Origin: Acrasis kona | Lineage: Eukaryota > Heterolobosea > Eutetramitea > Acrasida > Acrasidae | Reading direction: 5' to 3' | Length of the DNA: 33,893 nt | Assembly (NCBI GenBank): GCA_026419775.2 | Contig: JAOPGA020001552.1 | Span: 1-33,893 of the forward strand | Part shown: positions 7,418 through 15,663 of the stretch, piece after piece | How positions within the stretch are numbered: the stretch's first letter is position 1 | Layout of the letters: every line of letters begins with the position of its first letter | The notes under the pieces: model-generated | What the model was told of the DNA's origin: nothing | The model's input: the letters and a program-made list of their open reading frames with translations, nothing else | Database searches by the model: none | Translations under genes and position numbers: made by a program

Positions 7418-8518
7418 ATGCCAGTCTCCACTCGTTCCAAGAGGAAGGTCGAAAAAGACACATCGGACCAGGAGACTGAGGAGATGCCAGCTAAAAAAAT
7501 CAAGACAACCAAAGCCAAGAAAACCACAACCAAGAAGGCTAGCAAAAATACATCTAACGAAAAAGACACAGTTCAAGAAGCCAAAGTTCAAGAAAAAAAA
7601 CCAGCAAAACGTAAACCTCGTATCATTGAAGTATTCGACTTGAAAATTAATTGGCAATGTGAGCGCGATTATTCTGGTTACGAAAACTTTGAGCAGTCTG
7701 TTAGCGACAAAATTGAAAAAGAGTTTCAATCGAACAACAAGGTTGGTTCCGCATCAATAAAGGTAGATGACGAAAGGTTTGAAATTGATTTCTCGAACCT
7801 AGTCCGTAGAAGTGAACTGGGTCGGACCAAGCGTGTGAAAAGAGTAGAACACAAGAATAACCTTAAACAAGTTGATGTATCCGAGTTGGACGAATTATTT
7901 AATGCCTATGAGAGTGTAGGAGACCAGGAGATCAAAGGAGAGATTGGCGGAGATGGAATCATGAAGTTTGCAGAGGACGTCGGGGTGGATCCTGAACAAG
8001 TACAATTATTAGTTTTGTTCTGGAAGTTGGGTTGCAAGAAGCAGTACGTCATTACCAAAGAAGAATTCACCACTGGGATGGCCAAACTTGGAATGGAAAC
8101 CTTGGACAAGATCAAAACTAAATTACCATCCATTGATGAGGTCGAGCTTAAAAACAAAAGTGATGTAGAGTTTACGGACTTTTATAACTTTTGTTTCTTT
8201 TATGTTAAATCTCCTGAACAAAAAAGTTTGCCTTTAGAGTCGGCTGTCCCAACATGGAGACTTATCCTGCCTGCTAATAAATGTCCCTATATTGAAGATT
8301 GGATCCGATATATGGAAACTGAGAATAAGAAGTCGGTCACTCACGACACTTGGAGTAAGTTAACATTCACATCCTGTCATCTAATCATTGTAGAACAATT
8401 TAACGAATTCAGAAAAGACAAAGTGGATTTTGAAAAGTATGATCCTAATCTCGGTGCATATCCGACAGCCATTGATGACTTTGTTCAGTTCTACCTAGAC
8501 AACAACAAAAAGAAATAA
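7418..8518 (+). CDS. WWE-DCN1 fusion: cullin neddylation factor
   Basis: An intronless gene encodes 366 residues. Residues 1-68 are Lys/Thr-rich and resemble a nuclear-localisation or nucleic-acid-binding tail. Residues 73-143 match a WWE domain: a leading I-N-W-Q, D-K-I-E-K-E-F, then E-I-D-F-S-N-L and G-R-T-K-R-V-K-R-V. The usual second tryptophan is replaced by an aromatic Tyr. Residues 156-355 match the DCN1 potentiating-neddylation (PONY) domain: L-F-N-A-Y, D-G-I-M-K-F-A-E-D-V-G-V-D-P-E, a V-L-F-W-K-L-G-C segment, D-T-W-S-K-L and F-V-Q-F-Y-L. DCN1 proteins act as co-E3 factors that move NEDD8 from its E2 enzyme to cullins, and many carry an N-terminal UBA domain. Here a WWE domain, a known ADP-ribose or poly-ADP-ribose reader in ubiquitin ligases and PARPs, stands in its place. 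The stop overlaps AATAAA. Confidence 0.88.
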   Translation: MPVSTRSKRKVEKDTSDQETEEMPAKKIKTTKAKKTTTKKASKNTSNEKDTVQEAKVQEKKPAKRKPRIIEVFDLKINWQCERDYSGYENFEQSVSDKIEKEFQSNNKVGSASIKVDDERFEIDFSNLVRRSELGRTKRVKRVEHKNNLKQVDVSELDELFNAYESVGDQEIKGEIGGDGIMKFAEDVGVDPEQVQLLVLFWKLGCKKQYVITKEEFTTGMAKLGMETLDKIKTKLPSIDEVELKNKSDVEFTDFYNFCFFYVKSPEQKSLPLESAVPTWRLILPANKCPYIEDWIRYMETENKKSVTHDTWSKLTFTSCHLIIVEQFNEFRKDKVDFEKYDPNLGAYPTAIDDFVQFYLDNNKKK

Positions 8519-8774
8519 ATTTATTTACATTATAACATCTTCTTCTTTATTTTGAACGTTAGTATATTATATGGTATTAGATCACAGGATTTTATTCCAA
8601 GTGTCCTCTTTGCTGAAGTCAACACTCCCAAAATAGTGAAACATTCTTGCAATGATAAGATTACAAAAAACTATCCGTCGGGCCAATTAATTCTAAGAAT
8701 AGTTTCAATCAATAAAAGAAAAAAAAGAACAATAACAAATCAAAAGATCAAAAGAGCAACAAACACAACAAATA

Positions 8775-9110
8775 ATGTCAGACGAAAAGAAGCAAGCAAC
8801 CGTTTTGAGCACAGGCAAGGATGCAGCCACAGATTCAGTCAATACTGTCACATCCACAGGAGGTAGCGCATGGGATGGTGTAACAAACCTTGCAAACAAC
8901 CTTGGTAAAACAGTCGGAGACCTCGCAAACGATACTTTGACCACAGCAAAGTCAGCATTTGACGGAGTCGCTTCAACTGCCTCAAATTTGATAAATAACA
9001 CAGGTAGCGTGGTCGGAGTAGGCGGTAACTCAGGTGACAAGAGTGATGAAAATCACATTAGCAAAGAAAAACTCGAAGAGAACAAACAAAAGCTCGAAGA
9101 GAAGCTATAA
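8775..9110 (+). CDS. Small amphipathic LEA-like protein
   Basis: The 111-residue product is hydrophilic and rich in Asn, Thr, Ser, Gly, Asp and Lys, with an 11-residue-like periodicity (D-G-V-T-N-L-A-N-N-L-G-K-T-V-G-D, repeated with variation in residues 30-80). The C-terminus is a charged helix of E-E-N-K-Q-K-L-E-E-K-L type. There is no signal peptide or cysteine. The composition resembles late-embryogenesis-abundant or apolipoprotein-like stress proteins that fold on membranes or during drying. The A-rich leader with ACAACAAA and the biased codon use suggest abundant expression. The family call is by composition only. Confidence 0.72.
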   Translation: MSDEKKQATVLSTGKDAATDSVNTVTSTGGSAWDGVTNLANNLGKTVGDLANDTLTTAKSAFDGVASTASNLINNTGSVVGVGGNSGDKSDENHISKEKLEENKQKLEEKL

Positions 9111-9266
9111 TTGCCAAGATGGTTTAATTTGACCGCCCGACTAATAACATTGATATTGGTTTCAAAATAAATACATTTCAAAAGACATTTAATCTTATTA
9201 ACGAACCATACTTGATTCCTTTTGATTGTCTTCTGACATCATAGTTTGTAACAAACAGCATCAAAA

Positions 9267-9803
9267 ATGGGTGACTCTGAGATATTCACCTTTGAGGAAT
9301 TAATATCCGAGTTTAACCATCCTGTTGAAACTTATAGAGCCAACCACACGTTGAAACCTGATATAATTATTGGAGGGGCCATTGTTTACAGAATTCAACA
9401 AGTTCCCCAAGTTCTAGTTGTACAGAGAGCTGAAAATGACAGTTATCCGAACAAGTGGGAGGTTCCTGGAGGTTGTGTCGACGTTGATGATACCACAGTG
9501 GTGCATGGGGCAATAAGAGAGCTTTTCGAGGAGACTGGTCTAAAAGCAAAGAAAGTTTTACATGTGCTGACTCCACGGCTCTTTGAAGGCAACGATGGTA
9601 AAAGATTTTTAAAATTGACATTTTTAGTTGATACACACGACTGCTCATGCGTGGTTTTGGATCCAAAAGAGCATCAAGCGTTCGAATGGATTTCAAGGGT
9701 CGAAGTAGAAAATCAAAGACCAAAGTTTGTTCACCAAGACTTGGTGGAGGAGATACTTACAGGGTTCGATTTTTTTGAAAAATACAATAAAGAACACTTG
9801 TGA
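9267..9803 (+). CDS. Nudix hydrolase
   Basis: The 178-residue product carries a Nudix box at about residues 68-92: G-G-C-V-D-V-D-D-T-T-V-V-H-G-A-I, then RELFEETGL. The metal-binding R-E-L-F-E-E core is intact. The loop before it is one residue longer than the textbook GX5EX7REUXEEXGU spacing and uses Asp where Glu is usual, a variant also familiar from fungal and protist members with a D-x-T-I-L-H-G-A pattern. The family splits nucleoside diphosphates linked to another group; the substrate cannot be read from the sequence. It is single-domain and presumably cytosolic. The ATG at 9267 is preceded by an A-rich leader. Confidence 0.9.
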   Translation: MGDSEIFTFEELISEFNHPVETYRANHTLKPDIIIGGAIVYRIQQVPQVLVVQRAENDSYPNKWEVPGGCVDVDDTTVVHGAIRELFEETGLKAKKVLHVLTPRLFEGNDGKRFLKLTFLVDTHDCSCVVLDPKEHQAFEWISRVEVENQRPKFVHQDLVEEILTGFDFFEKYNKEHL

Positions 9804-10804
9804 CAAAAAGTGCGGTAAAGTCGATATCGGGAATTTTAGTAACCTCTTGGTAGCAATAACGACTTCCGTTATCAACATGTGGAGGTTAGGTTTCTATTTG
9901 TAAGTCCACTATCCAAGTTCGAGATTTTTCGATTGTCTTTGGTGGTGTCTTCTTCCTATAGTAGGTGGGCACTCATGGGTTACCCAACCACGACGCATGC
10001 TGGATATTTTTACAAGTTTTGATTATGACACTAAAGCAATCACCAATATTTGCGAAATGAAGAGCTTGATTGCGAAAATTATGCTTTGCTCTTATGTTGT
10101 TGAGCAACCTACAAGTATATTGCAGGTACAGAAGAATGGCCCTGATTACAGTTCAAACAATATTCCTTCGATTCATACCAAACTATAAAAAGTGTATGGA
10201 GTTCAGGGGTCATTGAATGTATTAGATGGAGCACTTTATATCACTGGAAAAACTAATGGGTTTGGTCAAATGGTTCGTCACATTAATTCATGTTGTTTTA
10301 CTTATTAGGGGTGTTAGTACTTTTTGTGGACATAACAAAGTACAGATATCATCCATCAGGTAGCTGTCCGCTACGCCGACATCGACCATCGATTAGAACA
10401 TCAACGTGCTTAACAGAAAACTAGGTTACATACAATTAGCTGAAAAGTAGGCCAGATCTAATGGGCAATTACAAGCGGAAACACAGCTGTAATATGGAAA
10501 TGTTTGGGCGCAAACGAAGCGATCATTAAACAGGCCAAAACCTATCGTGGCTGAAATTGTACATCAATTTGATTAGCAGAAAATAGGCTATATATACAAT
10601 AATGTTTTGTATGTGTTGATTTGGATTGTAACCTGTGCAACTTAAAAGAGATAGATGAACGTAAGGAAAGCGTTCAATTAAGCGATGATAACTAGAGAAG
10701 GCTTTGTTTATTTTATTGATTTACTTGTCGGATGACAACTTGGTTTAATGATCGATTATGACATATTAACATAGAAACGACGCAAGAGAAATCAGAACTA
10801 TATT
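9804..10804. other. Gene-poor stretch
   Basis: About 1 kb between the Nudix and RWP-RK genes holds no intact gene. The part at 9961-10308 contains the RCC1-like relic listed separately. From 10309 to 10804 I see only AT-rich sequence with short open frames and no recognisable RNA gene, repeat or motif. Confidence 0.6.
9961..10308 (+). pseudogene. RCC1-like repeat relic
   Basis: One forward frame reads through this stretch with a single internal TAA (10186-10188). It includes V-G-G-H-S-W-V-T-Q near 9961 and L-D-G-A-L-Y-I-T-G-K-T-N-G-F-G-Q after the stop, which look like the G-x-x-H-S and D-G-x-L-Y-x-x-G-x-N-x-x-G-Q parts of an RCC1 beta-propeller blade. There is no good start, the flanks are degraded, and the frame ends at TAG 10306-10308. 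This fits a dying fragment of an RCC1-family gene. The match is short, so chance is possible. Confidence 0.3.
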
Positions 10805-11242
10805 TTACAATAATTTTGAACTTTTATTTGAGAAGAGTTGAGAAAGTAAAGCCTCTGTTTTGTCATCTATGTACTTTTCGTCAACATTTTGTTGATTTAC
10901 AATAGTGTTTAGCGCAGTATGGTTTGACATATTGTTAAATTTGTTGTGTGTACCTCTGTTAGCAGGCCATCTTCCAAGTCCTAGTTTATAGTATCTTCTT
11001 TTGCTTTGAATGGTTAGGTAGAGTCGTTGAAGATAGACTTACAGTGTAGACACAGACACTCCTAACATATTGGCTGCGTCAGTTTGCGATATGTTCATAG
11101 ACTGTATTATCTTTATTGTTGGTAGGAACTTCTTTGCGGTTCTCTTTTGTCCTTTGGTGTCTGTTTTATATACACTCCCTACATATGACTTGTATTCTTG
11201 ACAGTACACGGTGTCACCCTTGTTGTTGAGTGTTTGTTTCAT
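10805..11242 (-). CDS. Small RWP-RK domain transcription factor
   Basis: Two exons, 11043-11242 and 10805-11003, flank a 39-nt intron (11004-11042, GTAAGT..AAAG), giving 132 residues. The splice rebuilds a single RWP-RK domain at about residues 36-85: basic lead-in, helix-turn-helix M-N-I-S-Q-T-D-A-A-N-M-L-G-V-S-V-S-T-L, then K-R-R-Y-Y-K-L-G-L-G-R-W-P-A-N-R. The W-P pair that names the family is present, and the following R-K is replaced by A-N-R. RWP-RK proteins are DNA-binding regulators of nitrogen response and sexual or life-cycle switches in plants and algae, and occur in amoebae. The C-terminal 45 residues are Asn-rich with no other domain. A TATA box lies 33 bp upstream. The gene is divergent from the small gene at 11559. 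Confidence 0.85.
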
Positions 11243-11274
11243 GATTTATTGTTATGTGAACTGGAGATTCAACG

Positions 11275-11282
11275 TTTTTATA
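11275..11282 (-). promoter_or_regulatory. TATA-like box of the RWP-RK gene
   Basis: On the minus strand TATAAAAA lies about 33 nt before the ATG at 11242, implying a very short 5' leader. Confidence 0.5.
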
Positions 11283-11333
11283 CCTGCAGTCCTATACTCC
11301 GACCGCCTTATATTTTTTTAAAAAAACTACTAA

Positions 11334-11353
11334 TTGAGTAATTGAATACTCAA
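11334..11353. repeat. Inverted repeat in a divergent promoter
   Basis: TTGAGTA, a 6-nt spacer and TACTCAA form a perfect 7-bp dyad between the divergent RWP-RK gene and the small gene at 11559. It could be an operator for a dimeric regulator or a chance palindrome. A tandem copy of AAATGTCCT follows at 11378-11395. The rest of 11243-11558 is AT-rich with no reading frame of note. Confidence 0.4.
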
Positions 11354-11520
11354 ATGATGTTCTTAATGGCAATGATCAAATGTCCTAAATGTCCTAAAAC
11401 ACCTCTCCTTTGTCTGTTCGACTTGTATTTCTTAAAATGTCATCAAATATGAACAACCAAATAGTGTAAATCTGAAATGTCACCAAAAACATCCAAATTC
11501 CCTGTCCTGTCGAGGGCTCC

Positions 11521-11526
11521 TATAAA
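11521..11526 (+). promoter_or_regulatory. TATA-like box
   Basis: TATAAA lies 33 nt before the ATG at 11559, the same geometry as on the opposite strand for the RWP-RK gene. Confidence 0.4.
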
Positions 11527-11558
11527 CAAGTAAATAAATTAACCGCTATTCTTAGAGT

Positions 11559-11797
11559 ATGGATACAATCCAAACGATTGGACCGTTTGATCAAGATGCT
11601 GTACTCAACAACTTTCATCACTCACAGCACCGCGATCAACGTCAACTGCATCCAGTTTACAAACATTTATTCCATATTTTTCTTGTATCGGAGGTACAAC
11701 TACAGTCAAGAAGAAAATTATTGAAAGAATCAAGTACATGTTTATCAAATGCTTGAACCAAATAGAAGGAGATGTAAAGCAGAGTAAGAATAGGTAG
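11559..11797 (+). CDS. Small gene, structure unresolved
   Basis: A well-placed ATG at 11559 opens a 65-codon frame, but from about 11600 the more coding-like frame is another one. It ends at TAG 11795-11797 with a basic amphipathic helix K-K-K-I-I-E-R-I-K-Y-M-F-I-K-C-L-N-Q-I-E. A 71-nt intron at 11585-11655 (GTTTGA..TCCAG) would join them into a 55-residue protein, but that is far longer than every other intron in the window. A one-base frameshift is the alternative. No family is recognised. Confidence 0.35.
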
Positions 11798-12046
11798 TTG
11801 ATTAATTCTAGCGACTACTTTAAATCAATTTGTGTAATTTGGCGAATGCGGACCCCTAATAGGATCAAATCGGTTGGCGTGTTAATACGGACCATAACTG
11901 AACTCCTATTTTCATCGAGGGATAATGATAGATTTTGGATCAACCAATAAATATCGTTCTCTAAAAATTCGGTAGGCATAATCAAAATCAAAGCAAAAGA
12001 AAACAGGCATTCATCATACATCTCAACCCAATACATACATACAACA

Positions 12047-12274
12047 ATGATTTCAAGATTCCAACGTGCACTCAGAGCCAACAGTAGCGTATTCCAAGGG
12101 TTTGATAAGACCTCTAGCTTCAAGATTGTGCCCTTGCATGCTGCCAAACTCATGAGACATGACCATGACAAGTCATTCTCGAACTTTAATTTTGAAGACA
12201 AGGATGATAAGAATGATTTAGATTGCAGAGGACAAAAAGATGCAAATGAGACAAATTCTTGGGGAGCGTTCTGA
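12047..12274 (+). CDS. Small protein with possible mitochondrial presequence
   Basis: The 75-residue product starts M-I-S-R-F-Q-R-A-L-R-A-N-S-S-V-F, which is Arg-rich, lacks acidic residues and could form an amphipathic helix, the pattern of a mitochondrial targeting peptide. The second half is very hydrophilic (D-K-D-D-K-N-D-L-D) and the protein ends S-W-G-A-F. The leader CATACAACA before the ATG resembles other starts here. No family is recognised. A long antisense frame overlaps it and is judged a shadow. Confidence 0.5.
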   Translation: MISRFQRALRANSSVFQGFDKTSSFKIVPLHAAKLMRHDHDKSFSNFNFEDKDDKNDLDCRGQKDANETNSWGAF

Positions 12275-12482
12275 GATAAGCTTGCTGACATGAGGTACTC
12301 ATATCATTGTAAATATGTAAATCGAGAACATTCAAGATTTGCCATCGGGTAGCAAATTTGTTCAAAACTTTTGTAGAGAGAGCCAAATAAATGTATATAT
12401 TTGTAAGCAACCTAGTTGACTGACCCTATCTATATCACATGGTTGACTCGGATTAATATTTTTTCCCAATAACGCAAGTAAA

Positions 12483-14432
12483 ATGACCTACACAGGAAGG
12501 AAGCTTGAGCAAGTGGCACAACCCGTCCCCAATGATATCGAAATCAGTCAATCAGTAACTCCATTAAAAATCACTGATCTTGCAACAAAAGTTGGTGTAC
12601 AAGATAATGAAGTCCTACCATACGGAGACACTAAAGCCAAAATCAAGTTAGACGTACTTGATCGCTTAAAAGACCAGACCAATGGAAAGGTACAAATTAA
12701 CGTTTATAAGTAGTAAAATTAACAAAAAAAAGTACATTGTCGTTACAGGAATATCACCAACTCCTTTAGGAGAAGGAAAGAGCACCACAACCGTCGGCAT
12801 TAGTCAAGCTCTCGGTGCTCACCTTAATAAACAAGTTTTCACATGTTTACGTCAACCCTCCATGGGACCCACATTTGGAATCAAAGGAGGTGCACACGGT
12901 GGAGGGTACTCCATGGTTGTCCCCATGGACGATTTCAACTTACACATGGTAAGTACAAGTTTTTAATTTTTAATCAACAGTAAAAGACTGGAGACATTCA
13001 TGCAATTACTGCAGCAAACAATTTGATGGCAGCCGCCATCGACACTCGCATGTTTCACGAAAGCACACAAAAAGATGGACCTCTCTTCCAACGCTTAACG
13101 CCAGACAACAAGTTTTCGAAATGCATGTTGCAGCGTTTAAAAAAACTAAGCATCGATCCATCAAAAGCACCCAACGAGCTGACTGATGAGGAAAAGACTG
13201 CTTTTGCGCGTTTGGACATTGATCCATCAACTATTGCATGGAACAGAGTGTCTGATGTATGCGACCGTTACCTACGAGAAATCACCATAGGTCAAAGCAA
13301 AACAGAACAAGGACGCACGCGCACGACCTCCTTCGACATTTCCGTCGCATCAGAAGTCATGGCCATCTTGGCCCTGTGCGACAATCTTCAAGACATGAGA
13401 GCGCGCATGGGTCGCATCACCGTAGCATACGACAACAAACAAAGAGCGGTCACCGCTGAAGATTTGGGTGTCGCTGGTGCCATGACCGTTTTGATGAGAG
13501 ATGCCATCATGCCAACTCTCATGCAAACCATCGAAGGAACGCCAGTGCTCGTTCACGCCGGTCCGTTCGCAAACATTGCTCATGGAAATTCCAGCATCAT
13601 TGCCGATCGCATCGCTCTCAAATTAGCCGGTGCCAACGGCTACGTCCTCACCGAAGCAGGATTCGGAGCGGACATGGGAATGGTCAAATTCTTCGACATT
13701 AAATGTCGCACGTCTGGTTTGAAACCAGATTGCGTCGTTTTGGTGGCGAGCGTACGTGCCATCAAGTTCCACGCCGGCGAAGATTTGAAGAAGGCATCTT
13801 CTTCCGAGCAAATCAAACAGGGAAGCAGTAACATGATTCGTCACATTGAAAATGCAGGAAAGTTTGGCGTGAATGTTGTGGTTTGTTTGAATAAATTCAA
13901 AGGAGATACCGACGAGGAAATTGCACAAGTGATTCAGATCGCAAGAGATGCAGGTGCTTTTGATGCTGTCGTGAGCGACCATTGGGCGCAGGGAGGTAAG
14001 GGAGCCGTTGATGTGAGCGAATCCATTGTGAAGGCATGTGAGGCCAACGAGAAACAGTTTACTCAATTGTATGATTTGCAAACGTCGTCCATTTCGGATA
14101 AAGTGAATAAAATTTGTAAAGACATTTTTGGTGCTTCTAGTGTTGAATTTTCACAAACTGCTTTGCAACAGATTGAAAGGTTTGAAAGTCAAGGTTTGGA
14201 TAAGTTACCTATTTGTATCAGCAAGACCCAATATTCGTTCAGTCATGATGCAAATTTGAAAGGCGCTCCCTCTGGTTTCGTGATTCCTGTGAGAGAAATT
14301 AGATGTTATTCTGGTGCGGGTTTCTTGGTACCAATGCTAGGAGAGATTAGCACCATGCCTGGCTTACCTACAAAACCTGCCTACTACGATATTGATATTG
14401 ATGAGGACGGAAAGATTTTAGGTTTGTTTTAA
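12483..14432 (+). CDS. FTHFS: Formate-tetrahydrofolate ligase (10-formyl-THF synthetase)
   Basis: Three exons, 12483-12689, 12733-12948 and 12987-14432, with introns of 43 and 38 nt, give 622 residues. This is the length of plant and bacterial-type monofunctional enzymes, not the trifunctional C1 synthase. The enzyme joins formate to tetrahydrofolate with ATP to make 10-formyl-THF for purine synthesis and one-carbon supply. Visible signatures are the nucleotide loop [10 protein letters not shown] near residue 80, the [19 protein letters not shown] segment, [13 protein letters not shown] across the second splice, [11 protein letters not shown] and E-A-G-F-G-A-D-M-G. The second intron has an upstream CAG six bases before the used AAAAG; using it would insert an immediate TAA. 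No organelle presequence is evident, so it is probably cytosolic. The stop is followed directly by ATAAA. Confidence 0.97.
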
Positions 14433-14586
14433 ATAAAGTGTTGCGTTTTGTTGACTGTGTGTTTCTTATCATCTTGTGGAATGGCAACAAATTTGAACAA
14501 CAAAGGGCAAAAATTCTGAACTAAAAATACACTCTATGAAACGAAAACAACAAAAATAGATTTAAAAAACAAACCCAACAAACAAC

Positions 14587-15663
14587 ATGGCACAAGTACA
14601 GCAAAGATCAGATATTGTCACCACAACAAACCAAAGCGGCATCGGCACTACCAAAAACACCACATTAGACCCTGTTCATACAACCGTCCAGGCTGAAGCC
14701 GTTACCCAAGCGGTTACCCAAAGAAGAATCGTCGAGACCCAAAACAGACAAGTAATCAGAGAAATTATTGTAGAGCCAATCTATGAGATTGAAAGAAGAA
14801 TCGAATACGTCTACGTACCCATGCCTCCAGGCACAGAAATCTACAGAGAGTTACCAGCGCAAACTCGCGGCACCATCACCTTCAAGGAAGCCCCCTACAT
14901 CGCAGCCACATCGTCCACACTAGGCAACGTTACAAGCCTTCCCCAAGTTTTCGTCAAACAAATTTGCGCCAGCGGTAAGAGAGATCTTTGGGGACTAACA
15001 AACGACGGAATGGTTTACAGGTTGAACGACAACGCCATGTTCGAAGCATTCAGAACACCAAAGAACCACATCCCCTTCAGCGACATTAGCGTCATCAAGA
15101 GAGCCATCTTCGGTATTGGCAGACAAGATGGATTATTGTACCTATTGAACACTAATAACGAAACTTATGAGACCGTTGTCGATGACACCACTCCACTCCA
15201 GTCCATTTCTGCTCTAAGTCCCAAACGCGTCTATGCAGTTGCCCGCGACGGAAGAGTACTTCACTTGGAGATTGGAAGCAGACATTCTATCTGGGAGCCA
15301 TTAGGAACCATTCCAATGAAGAAGGTAGCAGTTGGAAGCAAGCACCTCATTAGACACAATGAAGTATGGGGAATCGGTCTTGATGATAGCGTATATCGTT
15401 ACGATAGAAACGTTTGGACACAACTACCTTTCAAAGTCGCTGATTTGAGCGTTGGAGTGGACAATTCAGTCTTTGGAGTTACACACGATGGACGCTTACA
15501 CAGATTCGATAATGGAAACTTTTCATTCTTGGACAGACCATTCAGAGATCAAAACAATAACGGAATGGATGTTCACTTGGGAAGCGTTAGCGTATACAAG
15601 CAGAACAAGGTTGTTTATGGAATTGACAAGAACAGCGGTAATTTGTTAAGAACACATTTTTAA
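14587..15663 (+). CDS. Tectonin-type beta-propeller protein
   Basis: The product is 358 residues. Residues 1-55 are Thr/Gln/Val-rich and likely disordered. Residues 55-85 form a basic/aromatic segment (R-R-I-E-Y-V-Y-V-P-M-P-P-G). From about 118 onward there are roughly six short beta repeats with the tectonin signature: D-L-W-G-L-T-N-D-G-M-V-Y-R, V-Y-A-V-A-R-D-G-R-V-L-H, V-W-G-I-G-L-D-D-S-V-Y-R-Y-D-R-N-V-W, V-F-G-V-T-H-D-G-R-L-H-R-F and V-V-Y-G-I-D-K-N-S-G-N-L-L. Tectonin domains bind glycans or phospholipids in lectins and TECPR proteins of amoebae and animals. No signal peptide is seen, so a cytosolic or surface-associated role is possible. Its TAA interlocks with the stop of the convergent SAC3 gene. 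Confidence 0.82.
   Translation: MAQVQQRSDIVTTTNQSGIGTTKNTTLDPVHTTVQAEAVTQAVTQRRIVETQNRQVIREIIVEPIYEIERRIEYVYVPMPPGTEIYRELPAQTRGTITFKEAPYIAATSSTLGNVTSLPQVFVKQICASGKRDLWGLTNDGMVYRLNDNAMFEAFRTPKNHIPFSDISVIKRAIFGIGRQDGLLYLLNTNNETYETVVDDTTPLQSISALSPKRVYAVARDGRVLHLEIGSRHSIWEPLGTIPMKKVAVGSKHLIRHNEVWGIGLDDSVYRYDRNVWTQLPFKVADLSVGVDNSVFGVTHDGRLHRFDNGNFSFLDRPFRDQNNNGMDVHLGSVSVYKQNKVVYGIDKNSGNLLRTHF

Noticed and set aside
7409-7729. A 106-codon minus-strand ORF and a 92-codon forward ORF over the Lys-rich tail
   Set aside because: Both are out-of-frame readings of the lysine-rich start of the WWE-DCN1 gene.
9880-9960. A possible tRNA-like TTCGAGA segment after the Nudix gene
   Set aside because: No acceptor or anticodon stem can be formed around it.
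11815-12291. A 158-codon minus-strand ORF opposite the small gene at 12047
   Set aside because: Its second half looks mildly coding-like, but it lacks a leader like those of other genes and no domain is seen. The forward gene has a better start context. Kept only as an alternative.
13623-14081. A 152-codon minus-strand ORF inside the FTHFS gene
   Set aside because: It is antisense to highly conserved enzyme sequence and has no domain of its own.
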